Part shown: in pieces, positions 39,054 through 47,664 of the stretch
Numbering within the stretch: the stretch's first letter is position 1
Layout: every line of letters begins with the position of its first letter
Assembly (NCBI RefSeq): GCF_000282495.1
Contig: NZ_AKJE01000028.1
Span: 1-64,000 of the forward strand
Length of the DNA: 64,000 nt
DNA from: Pseudomonas sp. GM79
GTDB taxonomy: Bacteria; Pseudomonadota; Gammaproteobacteria; Pseudomonadales; Pseudomonadaceae
Reading direction: 5' to 3'
Translations under genes and position numbers: made by a program
Notes under the pieces: model-generated
The model's input: the letters and a program-made list of their open reading frames with translations, nothing else
Databases searched by the model: none
What the model was told of the DNA's origin: nothing

Positions 39054-41456
39054 TTATATTCTTCGATCGACAATCAGTGGGGCTTTTCCGCTGTGCTTGT
39101 TTCGTATGAATTCATGTTCAGCGCAGGCGGTAACTTCGACAATTAACAGGGCAGCGGCTATGGCATTTGCCAATGCTTCATGGGTCAGCAATTTTTCTCG
39201 TACCCAAGTGATATCGGCATCCGTTCGAACTTGCATTCGTTCGACGCCACTGGCGGTGTAGTCCAGCACAACTTGAATGGGGACTCCTACGCTGTGTTCC
39301 AGCGCCGAAGGTGAGATGAACTCCGTGCCAATCCGCACCAGCTTGCCGTGCCGCTGCAGCAGTTCGAATCGTGGCGTTTCCAGTCCGCAAGGACAGGCTC
39401 CGGGGAGCCAGCGGCCGGTGTCGCCGATGTCATATCGGTGAACCCGCTGACCTTGTCGGGCGCGGGAAGTAAATAGCAGACGGCCGATCTCATTGGCTTG
39501 CACCGGCACATCCTGTTCGAGCTGAACGATCTCCAGATACTGGGTCTCGCACATCAAGTGGAACACGCCGTCCGCGGTCGCCCGGCAGGCATGACCCAGT
39601 GGGCCTGCATCGACGGATCCATAGAGAGCAGAACGAATCGTCGACACTGCGCAACTTTCCATCAGGCGTCGACTGGCCTCGCCCGGATGCTCGCCGCCGA
39701 GAAGCACTTTGCCAATACCGGCATAGTCGCGAAGTCGCGCCTGCTCCCTGAAAAACAGGCGGTGCAGCGTACTGGGCATGCCAATCAGCACGGTGACTCG
39801 TTGCTCCACGATCAGTCGGGCGATTTCGCTGAAGTCGTCGTCCTGGGGAGCCCCCATAGGCAAATGTGCAACGCCCATCTGTTCAAGAATGCTCGAAAAG
39901 CTGAAAAAACCACCGTACAGGTTCCCGCCATAGAACAGGTTCATCACTCGGTCCTGTGACGGATCGAGCCCGACAGCGAACATGCCATCAGCCGCGGCGC
40001 GCATTTGTCGTTGGAAGTCTCGGTAGCTGAAACCTGCCAGGGCCGGAGTGCCGCTGCTACCGCCGGAGCGAAAATACAGCTGTGCCGTGGGGTTGATCGG
40101 CTGGGTCGTGAAGGTGTCTTTGTCCATGATCGGGCCACGGGCTGTGTCAGGGGCAGGCGGCACCGGGTCGAGCGTTGAGCGGCCAATCGAGACATCAGCG
40201 GCCAGGCTCACTGAGAGGCGGCGACTCAGGCGCGACAGCGCATAAACACCATCGTGAGGCTCGCCAGCGTAGCCATCATGAATCGTCTCGCAAGGAGCAA
40301 TGCGAGTGACGCCGGCATTGACCAGTGTACGAACAAGCTCGGGTGTCCCTGCCGGGGAGGCTATCAATGCGCAGCTTTGCAGGACGTTTCGCCAAGGCAA
40401 CAGTGATTCGGCAAGCAAGTGCTGTGGGACTGGCTTGAGCAGCACTGTACGAAACAGCGGCGACGGCGCAAGCGTCTGATGATGCTCCCAGATGACACGC
40501 CACCCGGAGCCGGTCCACACTTGGCCGGTCTGATCGGTAAAGCACTGATCAAGCTGCGCCATGGCAGTGCGTGTGGTGATTTCCGAAGCTTCCTGATCTG
40601 TCGGCATTAGCGCCGGCCACTGTTGGGCGCGACGTTTGAAGGCTTCGGCCAGACGCTCTCCGAGCGCGTGCAGGACCGCCGGATCGTTGCTGTCCACCAA
40701 TACCCATTGAGGGCTGGAGCACGCTTGTTGATCCAGCCGACAGACCTCATCTACCAAGGCATCGAGCGCGGCGGGCTCTGCCGCTTCAGGTGACAGATAG
40801 GCGAAGCTGATCTTGTGCCCCCAATCGATCCAGCGGCATCCCGCAGGAATCTGCTGACGAATCGCCTTGAGCGCTGCTACACCACCCCAGGCCGATACTC
40901 CATCTGCCGTGGCGCAAAGTTGCGCTATCCGTGAGGTATCAACCGGCAGAACTGCTACGAATTCGGCCAGCCTGCCGCTGCTGTCGCATTGCACAAGGGC
41001 GGCCAGCAACTGTGCGGTCAACCCCTGATCGCTCGCGCTGGGGCGCAACCAGTTGATATTGCCGGCCAGCAGGCTTTCGAGTATTGCGCAGAAAGCCAGT
41101 AACGGCGCATTGCCTGGGGTGATATGCACCACCAATCCTAATGGATGCCAGCTTTCGAAACATGGCTGTCGATAGTCGATACGTCGCAGCGAACGCGGTT
41201 GCAGGCCCAGCTCTCGCTCAAGTTTTGTGCTCAGGTTGCTGCGCTGGCAGAAATCGATCAGCCCCTGATATTGCTCATCGTCAAGGGACAGATCCTGGCT
41301 ACGAGATTGCAACTTCGTGGCAAAGCGCACAGCAGACTCGATAACGGTCTCACTATCGATCGGTGAAGAAAGCAGCCGGGGCAATGGTTTCTTAAGGAGT
41401 TCGAGGGCACTTTCCGGGGTGATGTCATCACGCAACTGGCCATTGATCAGGTACAT
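39054..41456 (-). CDS. LuxC-type acyl reductase fused to a PaaK-like AMP-ligase
   Basis: An 800-aa fusion. Residues about 1-420 are a LuxC-family acyl-CoA/acyl-enzyme reductase: HITPGNAPLLAF near 111, the catalytic Cys246 in DQQACSSPQ, and the family end GVTRIAPCETIHDGYAGEPHDG. Residues about 440-800 are a PaaK-like adenylating domain with P-loop SGGSSGTP (464-471), YGSVDAG (612-618), YDIGDTGRW (675-683) and a CPCG motif (688-691). ATG 41456 is chosen because AGGTG lies six bases upstream and it starts one base after the luxE-like stop; a GTG at 41465 is the alternative. Predicted role: activate an acid and reduce it to an aldehyde with NADPH. I do not recall this fusion as a described enzyme. 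Confidence 0.82.
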   Translation of the reverse strand: MYLINGQLRDDITPESALELLKKPLPRLLSSPIDSETVIESAVRFATKLQSRSQDLSLDDEQYQGLIDFCQRSNLSTKLERELGLQPRSLRRIDYRQPCFESWHPLGLVVHITPGNAPLLAFCAILESLLAGNINWLRPSASDQGLTAQLLAALVQCDSSGRLAEFVAVLPVDTSRIAQLCATADGVSAWGGVAALKAIRQQIPAGCRWIDWGHKISFAYLSPEAAEPAALDALVDEVCRLDQQACSSPQWVLVDSNDPAVLHALGERLAEAFKRRAQQWPALMPTDQEASEITTRTAMAQLDQCFTDQTGQVWTGSGWRVIWEHHQTLAPSPLFRTVLLKPVPQHLLAESLLPWRNVLQSCALIASPAGTPELVRTLVNAGVTRIAPCETIHDGYAGEPHDGVYALSRLSRRLSVSLAADVSIGRSTLDPVPPAPDTARGPIMDKDTFTTQPINPTAQLYFRSGGSSGTPALAGFSYRDFQRQMRAAADGMFAVGLDPSQDRVMNLFYGGNLYGGFFSFSSILEQMGVAHLPMGAPQDDDFSEIARLIVEQRVTVLIGMPSTLHRLFFREQARLRDYAGIGKVLLGGEHPGEASRRLMESCAVSTIRSALYGSVDAGPLGHACRATADGVFHLMCETQYLEIVQLEQDVPVQANEIGRLLFTSRARQGQRVHRYDIGDTGRWLPGACPCGLETPRFELLQRHGKLVRIGTEFISPSALEHSVGVPIQVVLDYTASGVERMQVRTDADITWVREKLLTHEALANAIAAALLIVEVTACAEHEFIRNKHSGKAPLIVDRRI

Positions 41457-41457
41457 A

Positions 41458-42588
41458 TCAAGCACCTGCGATCAATTCGGAAGCGGCCATGGCACAACTG
41501 CGACTGGCGGAGGTGCCGGCACGACCATGGAGCTCGAACCAATCGGTTGGCAGACCGCATCCGCAACTGGCGCCGGGATGCAAAGTTGCCAGATCGCCCA
41601 TGACCACGGCATGGGCAGGGCTCGACGAAATGTACGGCGAGACGAATTCCAGCAAGCCACGCTGGCCGTATGGCTGGACAGTGAAATCGGATGGTTTGCG
41701 CACGAAAACCTTCGAATAGATCGGTACATGAAAATGATGGTGGGCACACTGGATATAAGGCACTGCATGCTCTACGGCGCCATAGCCGTCCCGACAGCGG
41801 GGCAGGTCGATACCCAATTGCCGATTGATTCGGGCATACAACTGATGCAGGGGAACCTCCTGTGCCGCCTGGGTTTTCCAGCCGCCCCCCAGAAACACCA
41901 GTGACTGGGCAGGCAACTGCAAATCAGCCACGCCGGTGTCTTCCATGCATTGAAGGGCATGCGAAAGGAACGCCGGAAAACCGAGAATGCGAACCGGCAA
42001 TCCTTCCTCGGCAAATTCCTGCAAGGCTCGAATCACACCAAAAAGATCGAACTCATGACCTTTGCCGGTGAGGCGCAAGCCGTAAGCGACACGGTTGACG
42101 GGGGCGTAGCTGCAAAGAAACTGATCGGTATAGGCAGTGCCCAGGGTGATGGCTGCCTCGGGCTCATAGCTCAGGAGCAGATAGTTGCAGGGGCTGTCCG
42201 GTGTATCCCAGCCGTAATGCCGGAAAATGTGGTTCACCATGCCTTGTGCCGCGGCCATGCTGCGATGGTCGTAGCGCATGCGACTCTTTTGGCCGCTGGT
42301 GCCGGATGATGTCAGCTCCAGCGCGTCTTCGCCTGTGGGACCGAACACCAGATGACGTTTGAAGTAATTGGCGAAAATCGGCGGCAACCTTGACCAGTCA
42401 TCCAGCGACTCCAGGGCGTTGGCGTCAAGATCATTAGCATTCAACCAGCGTTCGTATCCGGGAGTGTGATGACAATGAAACAGGCTGATTTCGCTCATGG
42501 CCCGGTCGAACAGACCGTCCGGCACGGAATCCAGGCAATAGGGTTGCGTTAACGCACAAAGCGCATCGGTATGGGGTAGATGGATCAT
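41458..42588 (-). CDS. LuxE-type acyl-protein synthetase
   Basis: A 376-aa protein of the LuxE (PF04443-like) family. The P-loop is LTSSGTSGQKS (residues 92-102), YGAVEHAVPY (269-278) follows, and a Cys-rich HPGASCGCGLPTDWFELHGR stretch comes near the end. Cys365 in SRSCAMA, eleven residues from the C-terminus, corresponds in position to the acyl-accepting cysteine near the end of Vibrio LuxE (Cys364). LuxE activates a fatty acid, carries it on this cysteine and hands it to LuxC. The next gene encodes a LuxC-like reductase, so the pair is functionally coherent. No luciferase genes are present. ATG 42588 follows TAGGT; a TTG one codon upstream is possible. Confidence 0.83.
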   Translation of the reverse strand: MIHLPHTDALCALTQPYCLDSVPDGLFDRAMSEISLFHCHHTPGYERWLNANDLDANALESLDDWSRLPPIFANYFKRHLVFGPTGEDALELTSSGTSGQKSRMRYDHRSMAAAQGMVNHIFRHYGWDTPDSPCNYLLLSYEPEAAITLGTAYTDQFLCSYAPVNRVAYGLRLTGKGHEFDLFGVIRALQEFAEEGLPVRILGFPAFLSHALQCMEDTGVADLQLPAQSLVFLGGGWKTQAAQEVPLHQLYARINRQLGIDLPRCRDGYGAVEHAVPYIQCAHHHFHVPIYSKVFVRKPSDFTVQPYGQRGLLEFVSPYISSSPAHAVVMGDLATLHPGASCGCGLPTDWFELHGRAGTSASRSCAMAASELIAGA

Positions 42589-42609
42589 CAAAAGACCTAC
42601 TGGTTGGTG

Positions 42610-43851
42610 TCAGATCGCAAGCGGGATGTGAGAGCGACGCAGAAACAGTCTCAAGGGCGCCAGGCACAATAGCCCCATGAGACAGGCCATCAGAGCGAAG
42701 GCTTCAAGGCTGTCACCGGCACCCAAGGCCGCGATAATCGAGCCACCACCACCCATGACAGCGATGGAGATCATGCCGATCGCGGCTGAGACCAGCCCTT
42801 TACTGTCATCACTGGAAAACAGCGCGAGCCGGTACAGCGCGGCGTTGCTCATGCCAAGACCGATGGCGTAAAGCGACAGGCAACTGACCAACAGGAGCGT
42901 CGAGGCACCGATGAAAGTAATGGCGGCCAATGCGATGAGCCCACCGCAAAACGGCCAGAGCGCGTATCGAATCAGTTGGGGCAGTTCAGTGTTGGCAATC
43001 AATCGGTTGAGTATCAGATTGCCGAGAATGACTGCCGCAAATACCGGGATCTGCCACAGGCCGTACTGCAGGGTGGAAAGTCCCTGGTTCTGGATCAGCA
43101 AGAGAGGTGCCAGCCCGATCCAGGCAATCAACGGCAGGCTCATCAGTCCCAAGGCGACGGTGGCGCGCAGGAATTGCGTGTTGGTGAGCAAAGCGGCGTA
43201 GCGGCGCACCGTGCCGCCCCATTCAAAGGGGACGGCAGCCAGTCGCTGACCATCGTGACGCAAGGTGCCCACCGTTTCCGGCATGTACCAATAAAGCCCC
43301 AACCAGACCATCGCACCGCCGACCCCTAACAGTAAAAACAGCTCCCGCCAGGAGAGCCATTCCAGCATCAGGCTGCCGAGCAAGGGGCCCAGCAGCGGGG
43401 AGAGCAGCGCCACGTTGCCCAGCAATGCCATGATCTTTACTGCGTCGGCTTCACAGAAGACTTCTTGCAGGGCTGGATAACTGACCGCGATGACAAATCC
43501 CAATCCCATGCCCTGAATCAGGCGCAAACCATTGAAGACAAAGATGCTCTGCACGTAAAACGCCGCAGCACAGGCTAGAGCGAATACCGCACAACCGATG
43601 AGCAGCATTCTGCGACGACCGAAATGATCGGACAGCGGACCGATAAGCCACTGCAAAAGAATGCCCCCTGCCAAATAAAGATTGAAGGCGTAGGGAACAT
43701 GACTCGCACTGGCATTCAATTGATCGGTTACGGTCAACATGGCCGGCATGATCATATCGCTGGCCATGTAGGTCAGAAGTTCAAAAAGAGTGATTGCAAG
43801 GCAAAAACCAAGGAGACGAGACGAACTTATATCTATTAACGGTTTGTGCAT
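42610..43851 (-). CDS. MFS transporter, MdfA-like exporter
   Basis: A 413-aa 12-helix transporter closely resembling E. coli MdfA. In LFELLTYMASDMIMPAML the acidic residues correspond to MdfA Glu26 and Asp34. Motif A reads GPLSDHFGRRRM, and motif C-like GNVALLSPLLGPLLG follows. ATG 43851 has AGGAA upstream; an in-frame extension to 43905 is unlikely. It is the first gene of the minus-strand operon with the luxE-, luxC- and paaK-like genes, 21 bases before luxE, so it probably exports the pathway product or protects against it. Confidence 0.88.
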   Translation of the reverse strand: MHKPLIDISSSRLLGFCLAITLFELLTYMASDMIMPAMLTVTDQLNASASHVPYAFNLYLAGGILLQWLIGPLSDHFGRRRMLLIGCAVFALACAAAFYVQSIFVFNGLRLIQGMGLGFVIAVSYPALQEVFCEADAVKIMALLGNVALLSPLLGPLLGSLMLEWLSWRELFLLLGVGGAMVWLGLYWYMPETVGTLRHDGQRLAAVPFEWGGTVRRYAALLTNTQFLRATVALGLMSLPLIAWIGLAPLLLIQNQGLSTLQYGLWQIPVFAAVILGNLILNRLIANTELPQLIRYALWPFCGGLIALAAITFIGASTLLLVSCLSLYAIGLGMSNAALYRLALFSSDDSKGLVSAAIGMISIAVMGGGGSIIAALGAGDSLEAFALMACLMGLLCLAPLRLFLRRSHIPLAI

Positions 43852-44439
43852 GATGTTCCTGTTGGTGCCGGAAGTTTGATAAGGCGGCAGAACAAGAGTA
43901 TCCATGGCCCATGATGAATTTCATGTGCTTGTTTGAGGCAAAAAGTTTCAGTGTTTTTTCATTGTGTGTCAGATTTTGGACCTTTAGGGAAAATAGATCG
44001 TGAGTTCGTAATAAATTCCCAGTTTAATCAGAATTGTCCTACACGATAAATGCCTGCTAGAACGCATGCATGTGTATGGGGCTCGTAGGAAAGTTTTTGG
44101 GGTGAATAAATTCGGTTATATAACTGCTCAGGCAAACATATTGAATGTTATCGAGGCTGATCATAGCTGGGTGGCACGCCATAGCGGCGGTCGCTATGCA
44201 AGCCAACCATTAGGGGGGGACGATGCAGCCACTCAATGTCAAGGGGGTAAGCAAAGGAATCAGCAGTGTAATTCGCCGAAACATTTCAAAATCCTCATGG
44301 TTATCGCCGCAATGAAGTCAAATTTCGTCATCGGCTGTAACATGAGACCCCGTTTGCAGCCCTCATTCCCGCAGACCGGTAGTGGCTTGGCATGCAATCG
44401 GATACAAATCGGATACTTTTTTTGGTTCAGGAACCCGCA
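43852..44439. other. 588-bp AT-rich intergenic region upstream of the cluster
   Basis: The region is AT-rich from about 43930 to 44150 and presumably holds the promoter of the minus-strand acyl cluster. A 125-codon ORF exists on the plus strand (44066-44443), but its composition does not look coding. No REP or palindrome stands out. Confidence 0.5.
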
Positions 44440-44628
44440 ATGACCCAGTCGCAACGTTTGAAATACTCGATACTGATTTCCCTGGTGGTGCTGGGGATCA
44501 TGTTCGGCCTTTCCTGGCTGCAAAATGCAGGGATCATCACAGAGCAGCTGTTCCAGTACATCGCCATTGGCGTGGCGGTGCTCGTGGTGGTGATCAATGG
44601 CGTGATGCGTCGCAAGGTCAAGCCTTGA
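44440..44628 (+). CDS. small two-helix membrane protein
   Basis: A 62-aa protein with two hydrophobic segments (ILISLVVLGIMFGLSWL and YIAIGVAVLVVVINGVM) and a basic C-terminal end (RRKVKP). AGGA lies seven bases before the ATG at 44440. It ends 20 bases before the convergent Fur-like gene stop. The function is unknown; short proteins of this type are conserved in Pseudomonas. Confidence 0.7.
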   Translation: MTQSQRLKYSILISLVVLGIMFGLSWLQNAGIITEQLFQYIAIGVAVLVVVINGVMRRKVKP

Positions 44629-44647
44629 GCGACGCCCCATGGCCGGA

Positions 44648-45019
44648 TTACTCGCGAAACAGGACGGCGGCAGCCTGTGGATGCAGGCTGTAGCTTTTGT
44701 CCGGATTGAGGGTGATCACGCCTTCACCGCACAAGCGTTTCAACACTTCACGGACACTGAGAAAGGACAGGGGAATGTCCAGGTCCAGCAAGTGACTGTG
44801 CACGCCACGCACACCCAGGCTGCGGTCGCTTTGGGCGGCCGTCAGCAAGGCGTCGATCACTTTCAGGCGAATCAGACTGGTTCGCAGGCCAAAGCTCTTG
44901 AGCAGAAACCTGATCCGTTCGTTGCCGTGGCGTTCGGCTGGTTGATTGAAAACGCCGGAGCCCAGGGTGCTGGCCTTTGGCGCATGGCTACCGTCCGTTG
45001 GCAGTTGCGGGTTGTACAT
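44648..45019 (-). CDS. Fur-family-like winged-helix regulator, PA2384-like
   Basis: A 123-aa protein. An unstructured N-terminal ~35 residues precedes a Fur-type winged helix (LKSFGLRTSLIRLKVIDALL, then IPLSFLSVREVLKRL and GVITLNPDKSYSL). The metal-binding dimerisation half of Fur is absent. In P. aeruginosa an equivalent gene, PA2384, lies beside pvdQ (PA2385), and the same neighbour order is seen here, which supports the assignment. AAAGGAG lies seven bases before ATG 45019. It is divergent from pvdQ and probably iron-responsive. Confidence 0.75.
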   Translation of the reverse strand: MYNPQLPTDGSHAPKASTLGSGVFNQPAERHGNERIRFLLKSFGLRTSLIRLKVIDALLTAAQSDRSLGVRGVHSHLLDLDIPLSFLSVREVLKRLCGEGVITLNPDKSYSLHPQAAAVLFRE

Positions 45020-45179
45020 GCAAAAACTCCTTTTCAGAGCCTGATCAGGAAAAATGTGATGGGTGCTCTCAATCAATAAGACGAACGAGCCAGGCAAATA
45101 ATGAAGACCCATATGTAGAAAATTTGTCGCCAGTACGTCAGCGGCCCGTGAGCCGGGCATAGGGGCACCCTCAAAGGCT

Positions 45180-45202
45180 TAAATTTTTGCTGTTTGCTTC
45201 GT
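45180..45202 (+). promoter_or_regulatory. putative PvdS (iron-starvation) box upstream of pvdQ
   Basis: TAAAT at 45180-45184 is followed after 15 bases by CGT at 45200-45202. The described iron-starvation box is TAAAT-N16/17-CGT, so the spacing is one short. It lies about 50 bases before the pvdQ start in the correct orientation, and pvdQ belongs to the PvdS regulon in P. aeruginosa. Confidence 0.42.
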
Positions 45203-45253
45203 TTTAAGGGGAGGCGCATTGCGTGTCATACGTCTTTTCGATCAGGAGCGAGC

Positions 45254-47599
45254 GTGATTATTTCCAGGCAGTTAACCAGGTTGAGCCTTGCGGGTGTGTT
45301 GCTGGGGCTGAGTCTTGCGGCAACCGCGCGCAGCCAGCCAGAGCAGGCGACAGCCGAAATTCGTCGAACCAGTTTCGGCGTGCCGCATATTCGTGCCGAA
45401 AACGAGCGCGGCCTCGGCTATGGCATTGGCTATGCCTACGCTCAGGACAATCTGTGCTTGCTGGCCAATGAGATTGTCACCGTCAATGGCGAGCGCTCCC
45501 GGTATTTCGGCCCGGACCAGTTTACGGTCGAAGAGCGCGGGAACCTGGCCAGCGATCTGTTCTTCAACTGGTTGAATACGCCGCAGGCGGTCGGCGCTTT
45601 CTGGCAGGCGCAAACGCCGGAAGTTCGTGAGCTCATCGATGGTTATGTGGCCGGTTACAACCGTTCGCTGACAGAGCGCCAGGCCCAGGGTTTGCCGCAG
45701 CAATGCCAGGGCGAATGGGTGCGCGCGATCACTGCGCAGGATCTGGTCAAGCTGACCCGACGTCTGCTGGTCGAAGGCGGCGTGGGGCAGTTTGCCGAAG
45801 CGTTGGCCGGCGCTACCCCGCCGAAAGCCGTTGCCCATAGGGCAGGCGAACCCGCGTCGTTCCAGCTGGCGGCTTCGCGCATGCAACGTTTCGCTCTGGA
45901 TCGCGGCAGTAACGCCGTGGCGGTCGGCAGCGAACGTTCGTTCAACGGACGCGGGATGCTGCTGGCCAATCCGCACTTTCCTTGGGTTGGTGGGATGCGT
46001 TTCTATCAGATGCACCTGACTATTCCCGGCAAACTGGACGTCATGGGCGCCGCGTTGCCCGGCCTGCCCATGATCAATATTGGTTTCAACCAGCACATGG
46101 CGTGGACCCACACGGTGGATTCGTCCAAGCACTTCACGCTGTATCGTCTGCAACTCGATCCCAAGGATCCGACCCGTTACCTGCTGGATGGCAAGTCCTT
46201 GCCGATGAAAAAGCAGACGCTGGCGGTGAACGTGAAGCAAGCCGATGGCCAGACCCGGCAGATTTCCCATGTGGTCTACAGTTCGCAATTCGGCCCGATT
46301 GTGCAATGGCCCGGCAAGCTGGACTGGAACAACCAGTTCGCCTATAGCCTGCGCGATGCCAATCTGGATAACGACCGGGTCTTGCAACAGTGGTATGCAA
46401 TGAACCGTGCCGCCAGCCTCAAGGATTTGCAGGCATCGGTGCATAAGATTCAGGGGATTCCGTGGGTCAATACCCTGGCGGTGGACGATCAGGGGCAGAC
46501 GCTTTACATGAACCTGTCGGTGGTGCCGAACGTCAATGCCGACAAGCTGGCCAAGTGCAGCGATCCTCGGGCCGGATTACAGATGATCCTGCTCGATGGT
46601 TCCAACAGCGCCTGTGCCTGGGACATCGACCCACACGCTGCGCAAAAAGGTATTTATGCGGCAGACAAGTTGCCGCAACTGTTGCGCAAAGACTTTGTGC
46701 AGCATTCCAATGATTCGGCCTGGATGGCCAACCCGGCACAACCGCTTACCGGCTTCTCGCCGTTGATCAGTCAGGACAATCAACCGTTGGGGCTGCGTTC
46801 GCGCTTTGCATTGGAGCGTCTGGGGAATTTGAGCAAGGCCGGCCCTGTCGCTGCGGCAGATCTGCAACACATGGTGATGGACGATCAGGTGTATCAGGCG
46901 GCGCAAGTGATGCCGGACCTGCTGCAATTCTGCGCCGCGGATCTTGGCGCCGATGCGCCGACGCTTACACCGTTGTGTGCCAGTCTCAAGGCTTGGGATC
47001 GCCGGGTGAATCTGGACAGTGGACTGGGCTTTGTGCATTTTCAAAATGTCATGGAGCCGTTGCAGCAAATCCCTGGCATCTGGCGTGTCGCGTTCGATCC
47101 GAAGGATCCGCAACACACACCGCGTGGCCTGGCAATTGAACAGCCAGACGTCGCCAAAGCGATTCGGGCGGCGATGCTGGCCTCGGTCGAACAGGTAAAA
47201 ACCCTTGGCCTGAAGCCCGATAGCCGCTGGGGCGATATCCAGGTGGTCAGCAGTGGCGGGCAGCAAACGCCGATCCATGGCGGGCCGGGCACGCTGGGTG
47301 TGTATAACGCGATCCAAAGCGTGCCGAGAACCGACGGCAAACGCGAGGTTGTCAGTGGCACCAGCTATTTGCAGGTGGTGACTTTCGATGACAAGGGGCC
47401 GCAGGCTCAAGGTTTGTTGGCATTCTCATTGTCCAGTGACCCGGCATCGAAGTACTCCCGGGACCAGACACTGGCCTTTTCGAAGAAGCAGTTGAGTGTG
47501 TTGCCGTTCACCGAGCAGCAGATCACGTCCGATCCGCAGTACCAGGCTCAGACGATCCGCGAGCAGGATGAGAAAGCAGGGAAGATCGCCGCGAAGTAA
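45254..47599 (+). CDS. pvdQ: acylase PvdQ (Ntn-hydrolase, penicillin-acylase family)
   Basis: A 781-aa periplasmic precursor with a signal peptide (residues 1 to about 25) that is split autocatalytically. The new N-terminal nucleophile is Ser219 in RGSNAVAVG, next to the Ser217 position of P. aeruginosa PvdQ. It has the family's NPHFPW, GFNQHMAWTHTVD and NDSAWMANP motifs. PvdQ removes the fatty acyl chain from the pyoverdine precursor and can degrade long-chain acyl-homoserine lactones. Start is GTG 45254 with AGGAG five bases upstream. A strong terminator follows at 47625. Confidence 0.88.
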   Translation: MIISRQLTRLSLAGVLLGLSLAATARSQPEQATAEIRRTSFGVPHIRAENERGLGYGIGYAYAQDNLCLLANEIVTVNGERSRYFGPDQFTVEERGNLASDLFFNWLNTPQAVGAFWQAQTPEVRELIDGYVAGYNRSLTERQAQGLPQQCQGEWVRAITAQDLVKLTRRLLVEGGVGQFAEALAGATPPKAVAHRAGEPASFQLAASRMQRFALDRGSNAVAVGSERSFNGRGMLLANPHFPWVGGMRFYQMHLTIPGKLDVMGAALPGLPMINIGFNQHMAWTHTVDSSKHFTLYRLQLDPKDPTRYLLDGKSLPMKKQTLAVNVKQADGQTRQISHVVYSSQFGPIVQWPGKLDWNNQFAYSLRDANLDNDRVLQQWYAMNRAASLKDLQASVHKIQGIPWVNTLAVDDQGQTLYMNLSVVPNVNADKLAKCSDPRAGLQMILLDGSNSACAWDIDPHAAQKGIYAADKLPQLLRKDFVQHSNDSAWMANPAQPLTGFSPLISQDNQPLGLRSRFALERLGNLSKAGPVAAADLQHMVMDDQVYQAAQVMPDLLQFCAADLGADAPTLTPLCASLKAWDRRVNLDSGLGFVHFQNVMEPLQQIPGIWRVAFDPKDPQHTPRGLAIEQPDVAKAIRAAMLASVEQVKTLGLKPDSRWGDIQVVSSGGQQTPIHGGPGTLGVYNAIQSVPRTDGKREVVSGTSYLQVVTFDDKGPQAQGLLAFSLSSDPASKYSRDQTLAFSKKQLSVLPFTEQQITSDPQYQAQTIREQDEKAGKIAAK

Positions 47600-47624
47600 T
47601 AGCGATAGCGTTCGAATGAAACAT

Positions 47625-47664
47625 GAAGGCCGCACCCCGCAAGGGTGGCGGCCTTCAGCTTTTT
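47625..47664 (+). terminator. Rho-independent terminator after pvdQ
   Basis: gaaggccgc (47625-47633) pairs with gcggccttc (47648-47656), extended by an inner ccc/ggg, and is followed by a five-T run. It overlaps the last codons of the convergent FecR gene. Confidence 0.85.

Noticed and set aside
44066..44443. 125-codon ORF upstream of the small membrane protein
   Set aside because: Its composition is irregular (Cys, Gln and Asn clusters), it overlaps the ribosome-binding site and start of the real small gene, and no motif or good start site is visible.
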